Shown here in pieces: positions 7,849 through 15,840 of a stretch of 64,000 nt of DNA. The notes beneath the pieces were generated by a model. The model saw only the letters and a list, made by a program, of their open reading frames with translations, had not been told where the DNA came from and did no database searches. Source of the stretch: Sphingomonas kyeonggiensis (lineage in GTDB: Bacteria > Pseudomonadota > Alphaproteobacteria > Sphingomonadales > Sphingomonadaceae); contig NZ_JAUSTJ010000003.1 in assembly GCF_030812785.1 (NCBI RefSeq), forward strand, positions 1,116,001 through 1,180,000, given 5' to 3'. Position numbers and translations under genes: made by a program. Numbering within the stretch: the first letter of the stretch is position 1; each line of letters opens with the position of its first letter.

Positions 7849-10152
7849 ATGATCTTGACCAGCATGCACAATCCCGTGCTCGTGTGCATCTCGATCCTGA
7901 TCGCCATCGCCGCCTCCTACACGGCGCTCGACCTCGCGAGCCGGGTGCGAGCATCGGAAGGTTGGCTGCGACAGACCTGGCTCTGTACCGCCGCGATCGG
8001 CATGGGGGGCGGCATCTGGGCCATGCACTTCGTCGCCATGCTCGCTTTTAGCATGCCGGGCATGGAGGTCGGCTATGACGTCGAACTGACGGTCGCGTCG
8101 CTGCTCGTCGCGGTACTGGTCACCGGCATAGGCTTCGCGGTGATGAGTCATGCCCGTGGTGCTATCGCGCCCCTGATCGCGGCAGGCCTGTTCATGGGTC
8201 TCGGGATCGTTGCCATGCACTACATAGGCATGTCGGCGATGCAGACACGAGCTACGCTGCGCTACGACCCCGTCTGGCTGACCCTCTCTGTCCTGATTGC
8301 GATCGTCGCGGCAACCGCGGCGCTGTGGTTGGCGTCGCGCGAAAGCAAGAGCGTCGTTCGCCTTGGGGCAGCGGTCTTGATGGGCACGGCAATCGCCGGA
8401 ATGCATTTCGCGGGCATGCGCGCCGCGACCTTCACTATGACCGCAGGCGCGGGCATGGAGCACTCGGACGCCAATGCGACCCAGGCGGGCCTGGCGGTGA
8501 GCGTGTCCGGCGCTGCCTTTCTCATCCTGGCGCTATCGCTGGTCGCGGCGATGTTTGATCGGCGATTTGCCCTGCTCGCCCAACGCGAGGCCGAGGCGCT
8601 CCGCCAGAGCGAGGAGCGGTTCCGGTCCTTGTACAAGGGCACGCCGCTCCCCCTCCATGCACTCGACCGGTTCGGAGTCATCGAGCATGTCAGTGACGCC
8701 TGGCTCGAGCTGATGGGCTACACGCGGGACGAGGCGATCGGACGCCGCTTCGTCGATTTCCTCACCGAGGCCTCGGCGAGCCAGTTTCAACGAGACTGGC
8801 CAGAACTGATGCGCAACGGCTCGGCCCACGCGCGCGAATATCGCGGGGTCACCAAGAGCGGCGCGCTTCTTGAGCTCGTCTCCGCCGCCAGGGTGGAGCG
8901 GGACGGCGCCGGCAACTTCCTGTACGTTGTTGGCGGGCTGACCGACGTGACGGCGCGCCATCAGGCCGAGCAGGCCCTGCGCCAGGCGCAGAAACTTGAG
9001 GCGATGGGGCAGTTGACCGGCGGCATAGCCCATGATTTCAACAATCTTCTCGCGGTCGTGCTCGGCAATCTGGAGTTGCTCCGCAAGCGCGTGCCCGAGG
9101 ATGCCAAGGCCTTGCGGCTGCTGACGAGTGCTTACGAGGGGGCGGAACGCGGAGCGGCGCTGACCCAGCGGCTACTCGCCTTCGCCCGCCGCCAGGACCT
9201 GCGGCCGGAGCCGGTCGACGTCCCCGCTCTCATCCGCGGCATGGCCAATTTGCTGCAGCGCTCGCTGGGGCCGCGCGTGAAGGTCGACACCCAATTCTCC
9301 GCGAGCCTTCCATTGGCGCGCGTGGACGCCCATCAGCTCGAGATGGCATTGCTGAACCTGGCGGTGAACGCCCGAGATGCGATGCCGGACGGCGGCTACC
9401 TCGACATCGCAGCGTTCGAGGCCGTCCTCGCCGAAGGCGAAATCGCCAACCTGCCAGCAGGGCTCTATGTTTGCCTGATCCTGACCGACACCGGCGAGGG
9501 CATGGACCCGGAAACCCTAGCCCGCGCGACGGATCCGTTTTTCACGACCAAAGGCGTGGGCAAGGGCACCGGCCTTGGCTTGTCCATGGTACAGGGCCTT
9601 GCCGCCCAGTCGGGCGGCAGCCTTGTGCTGCGCAGCGCGATCGGCCAGGGCACCTGTGCCACTCTCTACCTTCCGACCGCCGAGCGAACGGCAAGGCAAA
9701 AGGCAGAACCGGTGCGTCGCGAGGACGCCGAAGCAACCTTGCCGCCCATGACCATCTTGGTGGTTGATGACGATCCGCTCGTACTCGCCAACACGGCAGC
9801 GATGCTCGAGGACCTTGGTGCGATGGTGATCCCGACTGCTTCCGGAAGTGCAGCACTGGCCGAACTGCAATGCAGTGCCGTCGATATTGTCGTCGCGGAT
9901 CAGCTGATGCCCGGGATGACCGGCCTGGAGCTGGTCGAAATGATCCGGGAGGAGCGGCCCGAGATGCCCGTGCTGCTCGTTAGCGGATTCGCTGATATCG
10001 ATCGCGATGCACTCAAGGATATTCATGTGCTCGCCAAACCATTCACGCAGGAGGCTCTGGCCCGCGCGGTCCTCCTCGTGAAGATATCGACGCTCAATTT
10101 CCCGGTGCAAGCGAGATCGCCGACATCGCTGCCGCACGAGCCCAAAGCGTAA
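7849..10152 (+). CDS. MHYT-domain hybrid sensor histidine kinase with PAS and receiver domains
   Basis: Membrane sensor kinase of about 767 residues from ATG 7849; ATG 7822 and a TTG at 7759 are alternatives and none has a strong ribosome-binding site. Seven membrane helices carry the MHYT repeats (WAMHFVAML, VAMHYIGMSAMQ, GMHFAGMRA), proposed in this family to bind copper and sense a diatomic gas. A PAS domain (about 255-370), a HisKA domain with phospho-acceptor His in GGIAHDFNNLL, an HATPase (TGEGMDPETL, GTGLGLSMV) and a C-terminal receiver (LVVDDDPL, acceptor Asp in VVADQLMPGMTG, Lys in LAKPF) follow. It stands alone, with repeat copies on both sides. Signal and output partner are unknown. 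Confidence 0.92.
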   Translation: MILTSMHNPVLVCISILIAIAASYTALDLASRVRASEGWLRQTWLCTAAIGMGGGIWAMHFVAMLAFSMPGMEVGYDVELTVASLLVAVLVTGIGFAVMSHARGAIAPLIAAGLFMGLGIVAMHYIGMSAMQTRATLRYDPVWLTLSVLIAIVAATAALWLASRESKSVVRLGAAVLMGTAIAGMHFAGMRAATFTMTAGAGMEHSDANATQAGLAVSVSGAAFLILALSLVAAMFDRRFALLAQREAEALRQSEERFRSLYKGTPLPLHALDRFGVIEHVSDAWLELMGYTRDEAIGRRFVDFLTEASASQFQRDWPELMRNGSAHAREYRGVTKSGALLELVSAARVERDGAGNFLYVVGGLTDVTARHQAEQALRQAQKLEAMGQLTGGIAHDFNNLLAVVLGNLELLRKRVPEDAKALRLLTSAYEGAERGAALTQRLLAFARRQDLRPEPVDVPALIRGMANLLQRSLGPRVKVDTQFSASLPLARVDAHQLEMALLNLAVNARDAMPDGGYLDIAAFEAVLAEGEIANLPAGLYVCLILTDTGEGMDPETLARATDPFFTTKGVGKGTGLGLSMVQGLAAQSGGSLVLRSAIGQGTCATLYLPTAERTARQKAEPVRREDAEATLPPMTILVVDDDPLVLANTAAMLEDLGAMVIPTASGSAALAELQCSAVDIVVADQLMPGMTGLELVEMIREERPEMPVLLVSGFADIDRDALKDIHVLAKPFTQEALARAVLLVKISTLNFPVQARSPTSLPHEPKA

Positions 10153-10289
10153 GAGACAACGACGGGAGCGCGCTGACTGTGACCGGATGGTATTCGGACC
10201 GCCTCAGATCTCTGTTTCCCATGGCAGCCGCCTGCAATCTCGCGAGGTGGCTAGCCCTATGGTCTCCGTCATGCTGGCCTAGCATCTCA

Positions 10290-10372
10290 CCGCAGCTGCC
10301 GAAAAATGCAACGGCAGCTAACCACCCAATCTCGGACGCTCGCCTCAAAAGCTGCCGTCTATGGGTTCGGGC
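10290..10372. repeat. Degenerate intergenic repeat, copy R2
   Basis: Contains ACGGCAGCTAACCACCCAAT, TCTCGGACG and AAAAGCTGCCGTCTATGGG, an inverted arrangement of the words seen in R1 and R3. The 369-base gap 10153-10521 holds this repeat and the upstream flank shared with the other HTH copy; no other gene is seen. Confidence 0.5.
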
Positions 10373-10521
10373 CCGGATCACGCGCCCCACATCCCGGGAT
10401 CTGGGTCCGGCACGAAATCGTCATTGGCGCCGCTTGGCTGTCGACGTGGCGGCAGCGTTGCCCTGCAGGCGCTCATCGCCAGCGCTGGTGACATCGGTAC
10501 AGCGGATGCTATCGCCCTCAC

Positions 10522-10851
10522 ATGAGGGAACGGCACCAGACGGCTCTGCGCATGCGCGAGGAGGGCGCAACATTCCAGGCGATCGGCGACGCGCTGCACG
10601 TTAGCGCCAGCCGGGCGAACGTCATCTATCAGCGGGCGTTGGAGATCCAGGCGGAAGAGGCAGCCGGGATGGGCTTGGCGGCGATCCGGATCCTGCGCGA
10701 CTATCGAGGCGACCTGCACGAGCTCGCCTCCTTGGCTGAGCGAGATCCGCATGGTGCGTGCACGCTGCTGATCCAGGAGCCCAATTGCCTCCGCCGGCAC
10801 GCGTATCAGATCATCGCCTGGCTCACGGCCGGCAACCGCGAGAAGCCTTGA
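10522..10851 (+). CDS. Small helix-turn-helix protein, intact copy
   Basis: A 109-residue basic protein. Residues 11-38 (EGATFQAIGDALHVSASRAN) form a helix-turn-helix of the sigma region 4 / LuxR kind, and the C-terminal half holds IRILRDYRGDLHELASLAE and CLRRHAYQIIAWL. A frameshifted paralogue lies at 6869-7197, and the 60 bases upstream are also similar (CGCCAGCGC, GGTGAC), so the duplication includes the 5' flank. It stands alone between two repeat copies. It probably binds DNA, but no target can be named. Confidence 0.7.
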   Translation: MRERHQTALRMREEGATFQAIGDALHVSASRANVIYQRALEIQAEEAAGMGLAAIRILRDYRGDLHELASLAERDPHGACTLLIQEPNCLRRHAYQIIAWLTAGNREKP

Positions 10852-10971
10852 TCAGGCGCGTGCGCGAGATCGCTGCCACCGCGAGGTGAAGTTGCGAGCA
10901 GGGCCACCGCTTACCATATATCCGCGTCGCAGAGACTGCATAGCTCTACTTGAAGAAGGAGGGTGAACTCG

Positions 10972-11175
10972 ATGCTAGTGGCGGCGCAACAGGCTATCGT
11001 GCGCAAGGCCGGAGCTGCGAAAGCCGTGGTCCAACTCGTCGGCCAGTCCGAATGTCTGAACTTAATCGTCAAGGCAGCTGATGAGTTCGGTATTTCAGCC
11101 GAACCTGCTGACGGGGATTTCCACATCATTGTTATCCCGTGGTCGGCGATCACGACGCTATCGTTCGACAGATGA
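10972..11175 (+). CDS. Small protein of unknown function (67 aa)
   Basis: The ATG at 10972 has AGGAGG nine bases upstream, an ideal ribosome-binding site, so this start is preferred to the GTG at 10963. The protein begins MLVAAQQAIVRKAGAAKAVV and ends PWSAITTLSFDR; it is cytoplasmic with no membrane helix. No family was recognised. It is monocistronic, followed by convergent gene 11309-11707. Confidence 0.6.
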   Translation: MLVAAQQAIVRKAGAAKAVVQLVGQSECLNLIVKAADEFGISAEPADGDFHIIVIPWSAITTLSFDR

Positions 11176-11308
11176 AACTCGGTGCGTCGCCGTGAGCGCC
11201 GCGGCGCTCTCCGGCGGCGCTTTCCAAAGCCGGCCGTTCCGCTTTCACCCCAAAGCCTGCCATTGCGCTGCTCGGATCAGCGCCGGAAAGGAGGCGCCTC
11301 TTAGTTGA

Positions 11309-11707
11309 TCAAGGGCGGCTGGGTTTGCATTTTCCGGTTATCGACCAACCGCCATCGAGACCACCTCCGGAAGCTTTGAAGATCAGGCTCTTTCGATCGA
11401 TGTGGAAGGTGGCCGAGTAACCCGGGTCATGGTGAGGAACGCTTCGAACCTGAACCTGCACAAACTCACTGCCAACTGCGACCGCACAGGTGGCTCCTTG
11501 AATGCAGAATTCATTGTCTCCATTGCGAATGGAGACCTGCGGACCTTCACCTTCGACGCGGTACCTGGTCTCACGGATCTTTCGAACGCCCTCGTTGCCC
11601 TGTGAGCTACCAGTTCCCACGCAGGTGAATATGAAGGATTGCGAATGTGCCGCTTTGCTGCCCGTAGCTCCGGCCAAGGCGGCGACAATCCCGATAAGCG
11701 TTTTCAC
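11309..11707 (-). CDS. Small secreted protein of unknown function
   Basis: A 132-residue protein from GTG 11707, which follows GGAGGG; the upstream ATG in frame has no such site. VKTLIGIVAALAGATGSKA is a typical signal peptide with cleavage expected near AHSQS. The mature part has Cys residues (FTCVGTG, FCIQGATC, GKCKPS) that could form disulphides, and alternating beta-strand-like segments (EFVQVQVRSV, YSATFHIDRKSLIF). It is probably periplasmic. No family recognised. Confidence 0.6.
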   Translation of the reverse strand: MKTLIGIVAALAGATGSKAAHSQSFIFTCVGTGSSQGNEGVRKIRETRYRVEGEGPQVSIRNGDNEFCIQGATCAVAVGSEFVQVQVRSVPHHDPGYSATFHIDRKSLIFKASGGGLDGGWSITGKCKPSRP

Positions 11708-11730
11708 CCACCCTCCGCGCAGTTGTGCGT

Positions 11731-11900
11731 CAGCTTGTTCGGCAGCATGCCCAAAAGCGGCCCGTCTGCAAACCACCCAATCTCGGACATTCAGCGGCCC
11801 GTTTCCGTTGGCTCAACGCAAACGGCGGCTATTGGGTGGAAAGCAGAATAGCAGATTTGCCTTTCGCTAGCCGAAAAGCTGCCATCAAACGGCGCCCGTG
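11731..11900. repeat. Degenerate intergenic repeat, copy R3, head-to-head arrangement
   Basis: CTGCAAACCACCCAAT at 11766-11781 is mirrored by ATTGGGTGGAAAGCAG at 11831-11846, so two repeat units face each other and could form a large stem. The remaining part of the gap, 11901-12176, is AT-richer, shows no gene and must hold the promoter of the FixL-like kinase (a TATAAT lies directly before its ATG). Confidence 0.6.
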
Positions 11901-12176
11901 AGCTACTTATCTCACCGCGATGCACCTTCTCCTTTGCTGGTTATTGGCACCGTAGGCGGAGATGCGGTCGCTGGCGCCCCCAAGAAGATCTTTGTAGAGT
12001 ATGGTGATGACCTCGACTGCTTATGAATTGCCTTCTCTGTGAACGCTTGCAAGGGAGGTAGTTAACTGGCGAGCCGGTAAGGGAAATTTTCGGATACATC
12101 TATTTTCGATCTTTTGGACGTCAAAGATAACCATTTGAGACGTGACTGCGAATTTGCAATTCGGTAATCTGTTATA

Positions 12177-13736
12177 ATGCCGCCTATTTCACCCACCGGC
12201 GCCACCACGGTTGACCGCCGGGCTCCTGCAGATTTGCTAGCGGCATTTGTGGAGAAGGTCGCAGACCGGGCATTGATCCTGTTCGACGCGAGTGGCCGGG
12301 TGACGGGGTGGAACAGCGGCGCGGAACTGCTGACCGGCCTGCCGAGAGGCGCTGCGCTGGGTCGGGACCGGGCCTTTCTCTACAGCAAGGAAGATCGCGA
12401 AACCGGCAAGCCCGCGCGCGATCTTGCTGAAGCGGCGCAAAGCGGTGGTCGGCGCGAGGAAGTGCACCGCGCCCGCAGCGACGGCTCGGAATTCCTCGCC
12501 GATGTGTCGCTTACCGCGCTGCGCGGCGAAGACGGCGCTTTGTTGGGCTTTGGAGAGGTCTTCCACGATATTTCCGAGCACAGGGCCGCCGAGGCCGCTG
12601 AACGCAAGGATGCCGAGCAGGCCCTGCAACGCAGCGCGCTACATCTGCGCTCCATCCTTGCCACCGTGCCCGATGCGATGATCGTGATCGACCAAGTCGG
12701 CACCATCCTGTCGTTCAGCGCCGCCGCCGAGCGGCTGTTCGGCTACACTGAAAGCGAAGTCATCGGCCGCAATGTCAAGATGCTGATGCCGCAGCCCGAT
12801 CAGTCGCGGCATGACAGCTATCTGGAGCGCTACAGGACGACGGGCGAACGCCGGGTCATCGGCAATGGGCGCATCGTTGTAGGGCAGCGACGCGACGGCA
12901 CCGATTTTCCGATGGAGCTAGCGGTCGGCGAGGCCCGGTCCGAAGGCCATCGCATCTTCACCGGCTTCATCCGCGACCTGACGGAAAAGCAGCGTGCCGA
13001 ACTCAGGTTGGAAGAACTCCAGTCCGAGTTGATCCACGTCTCGCGCTTGTCGGCGATGGGCACCATGGCATCGACCCTCGCGCATGAACTCAACCAGCCT
13101 CTGACCGCGATCGCCAACTATCTCGAGGCCAGTCGGGCATTGATCGATCGAGACGCAGCGCAGTACAAGGATATGCTGCGAGAGGCGGTAGATGAATCCT
13201 CGAAGGAAGCGCTGCGCGCCGGATCCATAGTCCGCCGCCTCCGCGACTTCGTCGCGCGCGGCGACGTGGAAAAGCATGTCGAGAACCTGCCCAAGCTGAT
13301 CGACGAGGCCAGCCGCCTCGCGCTGATCGGGGCGAAGGAGCGCGGCGTGAGCGCATCCTTCGCCATCGACGAACGCGCCGACAGTGTCCTGGTCGATCGC
13401 ATCCAGATCCAGCAGGTGCTGGTCAACCTGATCCGCAACGCGATCGAAGCGATGGCGGAGAGCGATATACGCGAGTTATCCATCACAACCCATGCCGCGC
13501 CGAAGGGCATGGTCCGGGTCTCGGTCGCGGATAGCGGCACCGGGATTGCGCGTGAAGTGATGCCGCAACTCTTCCAGGCGTTCACCAGCACCAAGGATCG
13601 CGGAATGGGACTGGGGCTATCCATCTGCCGCACCATCGTCGAAGCGCATGGCGGCCGCATCTGGGTCGAGGCTCGTCAGGGCGGCGGCACCATCTTTCAT
13701 TTCACCTTGATGGAAGCGAGGGCTGAACTCGAATGA
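12177..13736 (+). CDS. FixL-like PAS-PAS sensor histidine kinase without the haem ligand
   Basis: Soluble kinase of 519 residues. PAS 1 covers about 20-135, PAS 2 about 150-265, HisKA with acceptor His near 303 (STLAHELNQPLTAI), and HATPase to the C-terminus (GLGLSICRTIVEAHGG). PAS 2 and the following linker are strongly FixL-like (QSRHDSYLERYRTTGERR, IFTGFIRDLTEKQ, LHVSRLSAMG-type). In Bradyrhizobium FixL the haem-binding His200 lies six residues before Arg206; the aligned position here is Arg226, while the FixL Arg206 equivalent (Arg232) is kept. So it probably does not sense oxygen through haem. Its stop overlaps the start of the FixJ-like gene (ATGA), its likely partner. The ATG has no clear ribosome-binding site. 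Confidence 0.9.
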   Translation: MPPISPTGATTVDRRAPADLLAAFVEKVADRALILFDASGRVTGWNSGAELLTGLPRGAALGRDRAFLYSKEDRETGKPARDLAEAAQSGGRREEVHRARSDGSEFLADVSLTALRGEDGALLGFGEVFHDISEHRAAEAAERKDAEQALQRSALHLRSILATVPDAMIVIDQVGTILSFSAAAERLFGYTESEVIGRNVKMLMPQPDQSRHDSYLERYRTTGERRVIGNGRIVVGQRRDGTDFPMELAVGEARSEGHRIFTGFIRDLTEKQRAELRLEELQSELIHVSRLSAMGTMASTLAHELNQPLTAIANYLEASRALIDRDAAQYKDMLREAVDESSKEALRAGSIVRRLRDFVARGDVEKHVENLPKLIDEASRLALIGAKERGVSASFAIDERADSVLVDRIQIQQVLVNLIRNAIEAMAESDIRELSITTHAAPKGMVRVSVADSGTGIAREVMPQLFQAFTSTKDRGMGLGLSICRTIVEAHGGRIWVEARQGGGTIFHFTLMEARAELE

Positions 13737-14362
13737 AGAATGGACGCGTCGTCCATCTCGTCGACGACGAGGATTCGGTGCGGCGCGGCATCCGCTTCCT
13801 GCTGCGCACCGAGGGTTTCGAGGTGGAGACCTATGAGACCGGCGTCGAGTTCCTGAGCAGGGTGCATGAGATCGAAGCAGGTTGCGTCCTGCTTGATGTA
13901 CGCATGCCCGAGATGGATGGCCTTGCTGTGCAGCGATCGCTGAAGGAGCGCCGGATAACGATGCCGGTTATCGTGATGACGGGTCATGGCGACATCACTA
14001 CCGCGGTGGCCGCGATGCGGAACGGCGCGGTCGATTTCATCGAAAAACCATTCGAAAAAGCCGTGCTGCTCGCAGGCATCGATGCCGCCTTCCACCGCCT
14101 GGATCCGTCGGCATCCCGTTCCTCGCCGCAGGAAGCGGCGCGAGCGCGCCTGATCGCGCTCACCCCACGCGAACTCGCCGTGCTGCGCGGCTTGGTGCGC
14201 GGCCTCCCCAACAAGACAATCGCCTATGACCTGGGCATTTCTCCGCGCACGGTGGAACTGCACCGCGCCAACCTGATGAGCAAGCTCGACGCCCGCAGTC
14301 TTTCCGACGCTTTGCGCGTGGCCTTCGCAGCGGGTATCGAAGACGATACCGAAGCGACATAG
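13733..14362 (+). CDS. FixJ-family response regulator
   Basis: A 209-residue regulator with a receiver (LVDDEDSVRRG, acceptor Asp55 in LLDVRMPEMDG, Thr in VMTGHGD, Lys in EKPF) and a LuxR-type helix-turn-helix (TPRELAVLRGLVRGLPNKTI, ISPRTVELHRANLM). Translationally coupled to the FixL-like kinase by a 4-base overlap, so the two form a cognate pair. It probably activates transcription as a phosphorylated dimer; targets are unknown. Confidence 0.93.
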   Translation: MKNGRVVHLVDDEDSVRRGIRFLLRTEGFEVETYETGVEFLSRVHEIEAGCVLLDVRMPEMDGLAVQRSLKERRITMPVIVMTGHGDITTAVAAMRNGAVDFIEKPFEKAVLLAGIDAAFHRLDPSASRSSPQEAARARLIALTPRELAVLRGLVRGLPNKTIAYDLGISPRTVELHRANLMSKLDARSLSDALRVAFAAGIEDDTEAT

Positions 14363-14424
14363 ATGCGCCGAACCTCGGAGGTTTCCGGAAGGACGACGAC
14401 GCGAATTTCCGGCATGGCCTTTTC

Positions 14425-14859
14425 ATGCCCACTGCATCTCCTCCGCATCGCCGCATATTGCTGCTCGAGAACGATGAAGCTGTGCGCCGTTCCCTGGCGA
14501 TGCTCTTGAAAATCAGTGACTTCGAAGTGCGCGGCTACGATCGTATCGCATCTCTCATTGCCGATCCCATGATTACCCAGGCGGAATGGCTCATTGCAGG
14601 CGATTCGGTGTCCGACGGTACTGCGATCGAGGCCCTTGCCGCGTTGCGCGAGCGCGGCTGGTTCGGGCGGGCAGCGCTGATGACGGCGACCCATTCCGTC
14701 GAATTCGAACATGCAGCTCGCGCATGCGGCTACGGGACAGTGCTGGCCAAACCAATTCTGCAGCGGGAATTGCTCCACCTGCTGACCGATGGTGACCGGA
14801 TGCCTATTGCGGCCGGCATTGCGGCGCCCCGACAATCACAGCCCGCGTCACGAGTCTGA
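14425..14859 (+). CDS. Stand-alone degenerate receiver-domain protein
   Basis: A 144-residue single receiver-like domain: ILLLENDEAVRRSLAMLLK at the N-terminus (E-N-D in place of the usual D-D), then AEWLIAGDSVSDG where the acceptor Asp strand should be, and a conserved Lys in VLAKPI. The acidic pocket and acceptor position are weakly conserved, so phosphorylation is uncertain. It lies 62 bases after the FixJ-like gene on the same strand and probably belongs to that operon, as an antagonist or phosphate sink. Confidence 0.75.
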   Translation: MPTASPPHRRILLLENDEAVRRSLAMLLKISDFEVRGYDRIASLIADPMITQAEWLIAGDSVSDGTAIEALAALRERGWFGRAALMTATHSVEFEHAARACGYGTVLAKPILQRELLHLLTDGDRMPIAAGIAAPRQSQPASRV

Positions 14860-15276
14860 ATCGGAATATCCACCTGCGATCAGGTTGAGCTGCGGCGTTG
14901 CTGTTTCGCCACAGGGGCTCACAGTCCTCGCCTGTCCGCACCGACAGCCTCAAGCGCTGGCATCGCCCGTCAAGTCAAATCCCCGACAAGTGGCGATCGA
15001 TCCCGCTGCCCCCCGGGCCGCCGGATAACCGCATCCCGCGGCTCAGCTTGATAGCCACCGCCGCCAAGAGGCTGCTTTCAAATGGCCCCGATCCTTGTGG
15101 AGCGGTGATTGGGGCTTCTCCGTGCGGAAAGAGATATCGCTAACAGATGTTAGATATGATAAGTATTGATCTATTCAATACCAGTTGTGCTTCCCCTCCG
15201 GATAAATGCGATCCGCACTATCTCTGGCTACCGACCTTCACATTGCCATGATTGTATAAGGGCAAGGGAGGCTTGA
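14860..15276. other. Intergenic region before the CheY-like gene
   Basis: No gene seen in 417 bases. The stretch 15135-15200 is markedly AT-richer than its surroundings and holds a perfect inverted repeat (15140-15153), so it probably carries the promoter of the CheY-like gene. GCTTGATAGCC and GAGGCTGC words near 15045-15080 faintly recall the dispersed repeat. Confidence 0.4.
15140..15153. promoter_or_regulatory. Inverted repeat, candidate operator
   Basis: CTAACAGATGTTAG has perfect 6-base arms (CTAACA/TGTTAG) around a 2-base centre. It lies in an AT-rich stretch 124 bases before the CheY-like start codon. The binding protein is unknown. Confidence 0.35.
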
Positions 15277-15735
15277 ATGCTCGACACACATGATGCTCGC
15301 TTGCTGGTCGTAGACGACTCGCGAATGATACGCCGTATCGTCGTCGGCATGATCCACGAATTCGGCATAGCCCAGGTCGATCAGGCAGGCGACGGCAACG
15401 AAGCGCTCGAGATGCTGCGTCGCCGTCGCTACGATCTCGTCATCTCCGATTGGTGGATGGAGCCGGTCAGCGGCTTCGAGTTGCTCCTCGCCGTTCGCCT
15501 CGACTCTGCTCTGGCCAAAATACCTTTCCTGATGATCACCGCCGAGCGCGATTTCGGCGAAGTCATCAACGCCAAGAGCGCGGGCGCCACGGACTATCTG
15601 TTGAAGCCGTTCACCACCGAGACCCTGAACCGCAAGCTCACGCGCTTCGTCTCGAGCGACGCCCAGAACCTGGCGGTATTGCCGGCAGCGGCACGTCGCG
15701 TGGGATGGCGCGAGGACGCCGACGAGATTTTCTGA
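15277..15735 (+). CDS. CheY-like single-domain response regulator
   Basis: A 152-residue receiver: LLVVDDSRMIRRIV (acidic pair), acceptor Asp58 in LVISDWWMEPVSG, Thr in MITAERDF, Lys in LLKPF. There is no output domain. AAGGGAGG precedes the ATG at good distance. The chemoreceptor gene starts 105 bases downstream on the same strand, suggesting a dedicated signalling pair, although no CheA, CheW or CheB is nearby. Confidence 0.92.
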   Translation: MLDTHDARLLVVDDSRMIRRIVVGMIHEFGIAQVDQAGDGNEALEMLRRRRYDLVISDWWMEPVSGFELLLAVRLDSALAKIPFLMITAERDFGEVINAKSAGATDYLLKPFTTETLNRKLTRFVSSDAQNLAVLPAAARRVGWREDADEIF

Positions 15736-15840
15736 CACAAACTGGAAACAATTCGAATTCGCCCCCTATAAACTGAAGAGCTGCAGCGCGCCGACGCGAG
15801 AGGGGGGCAGCATCCACACAAACAATAGTGAGAGGCACCC

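Noticed and set aside
15736..15840. GGAAAC/CTATAAA before the chemoreceptor as a specialised promoter
   Set aside because: Neither the flagellar sigma-28 nor the sigma-54 consensus fits, so no promoter class is claimed.
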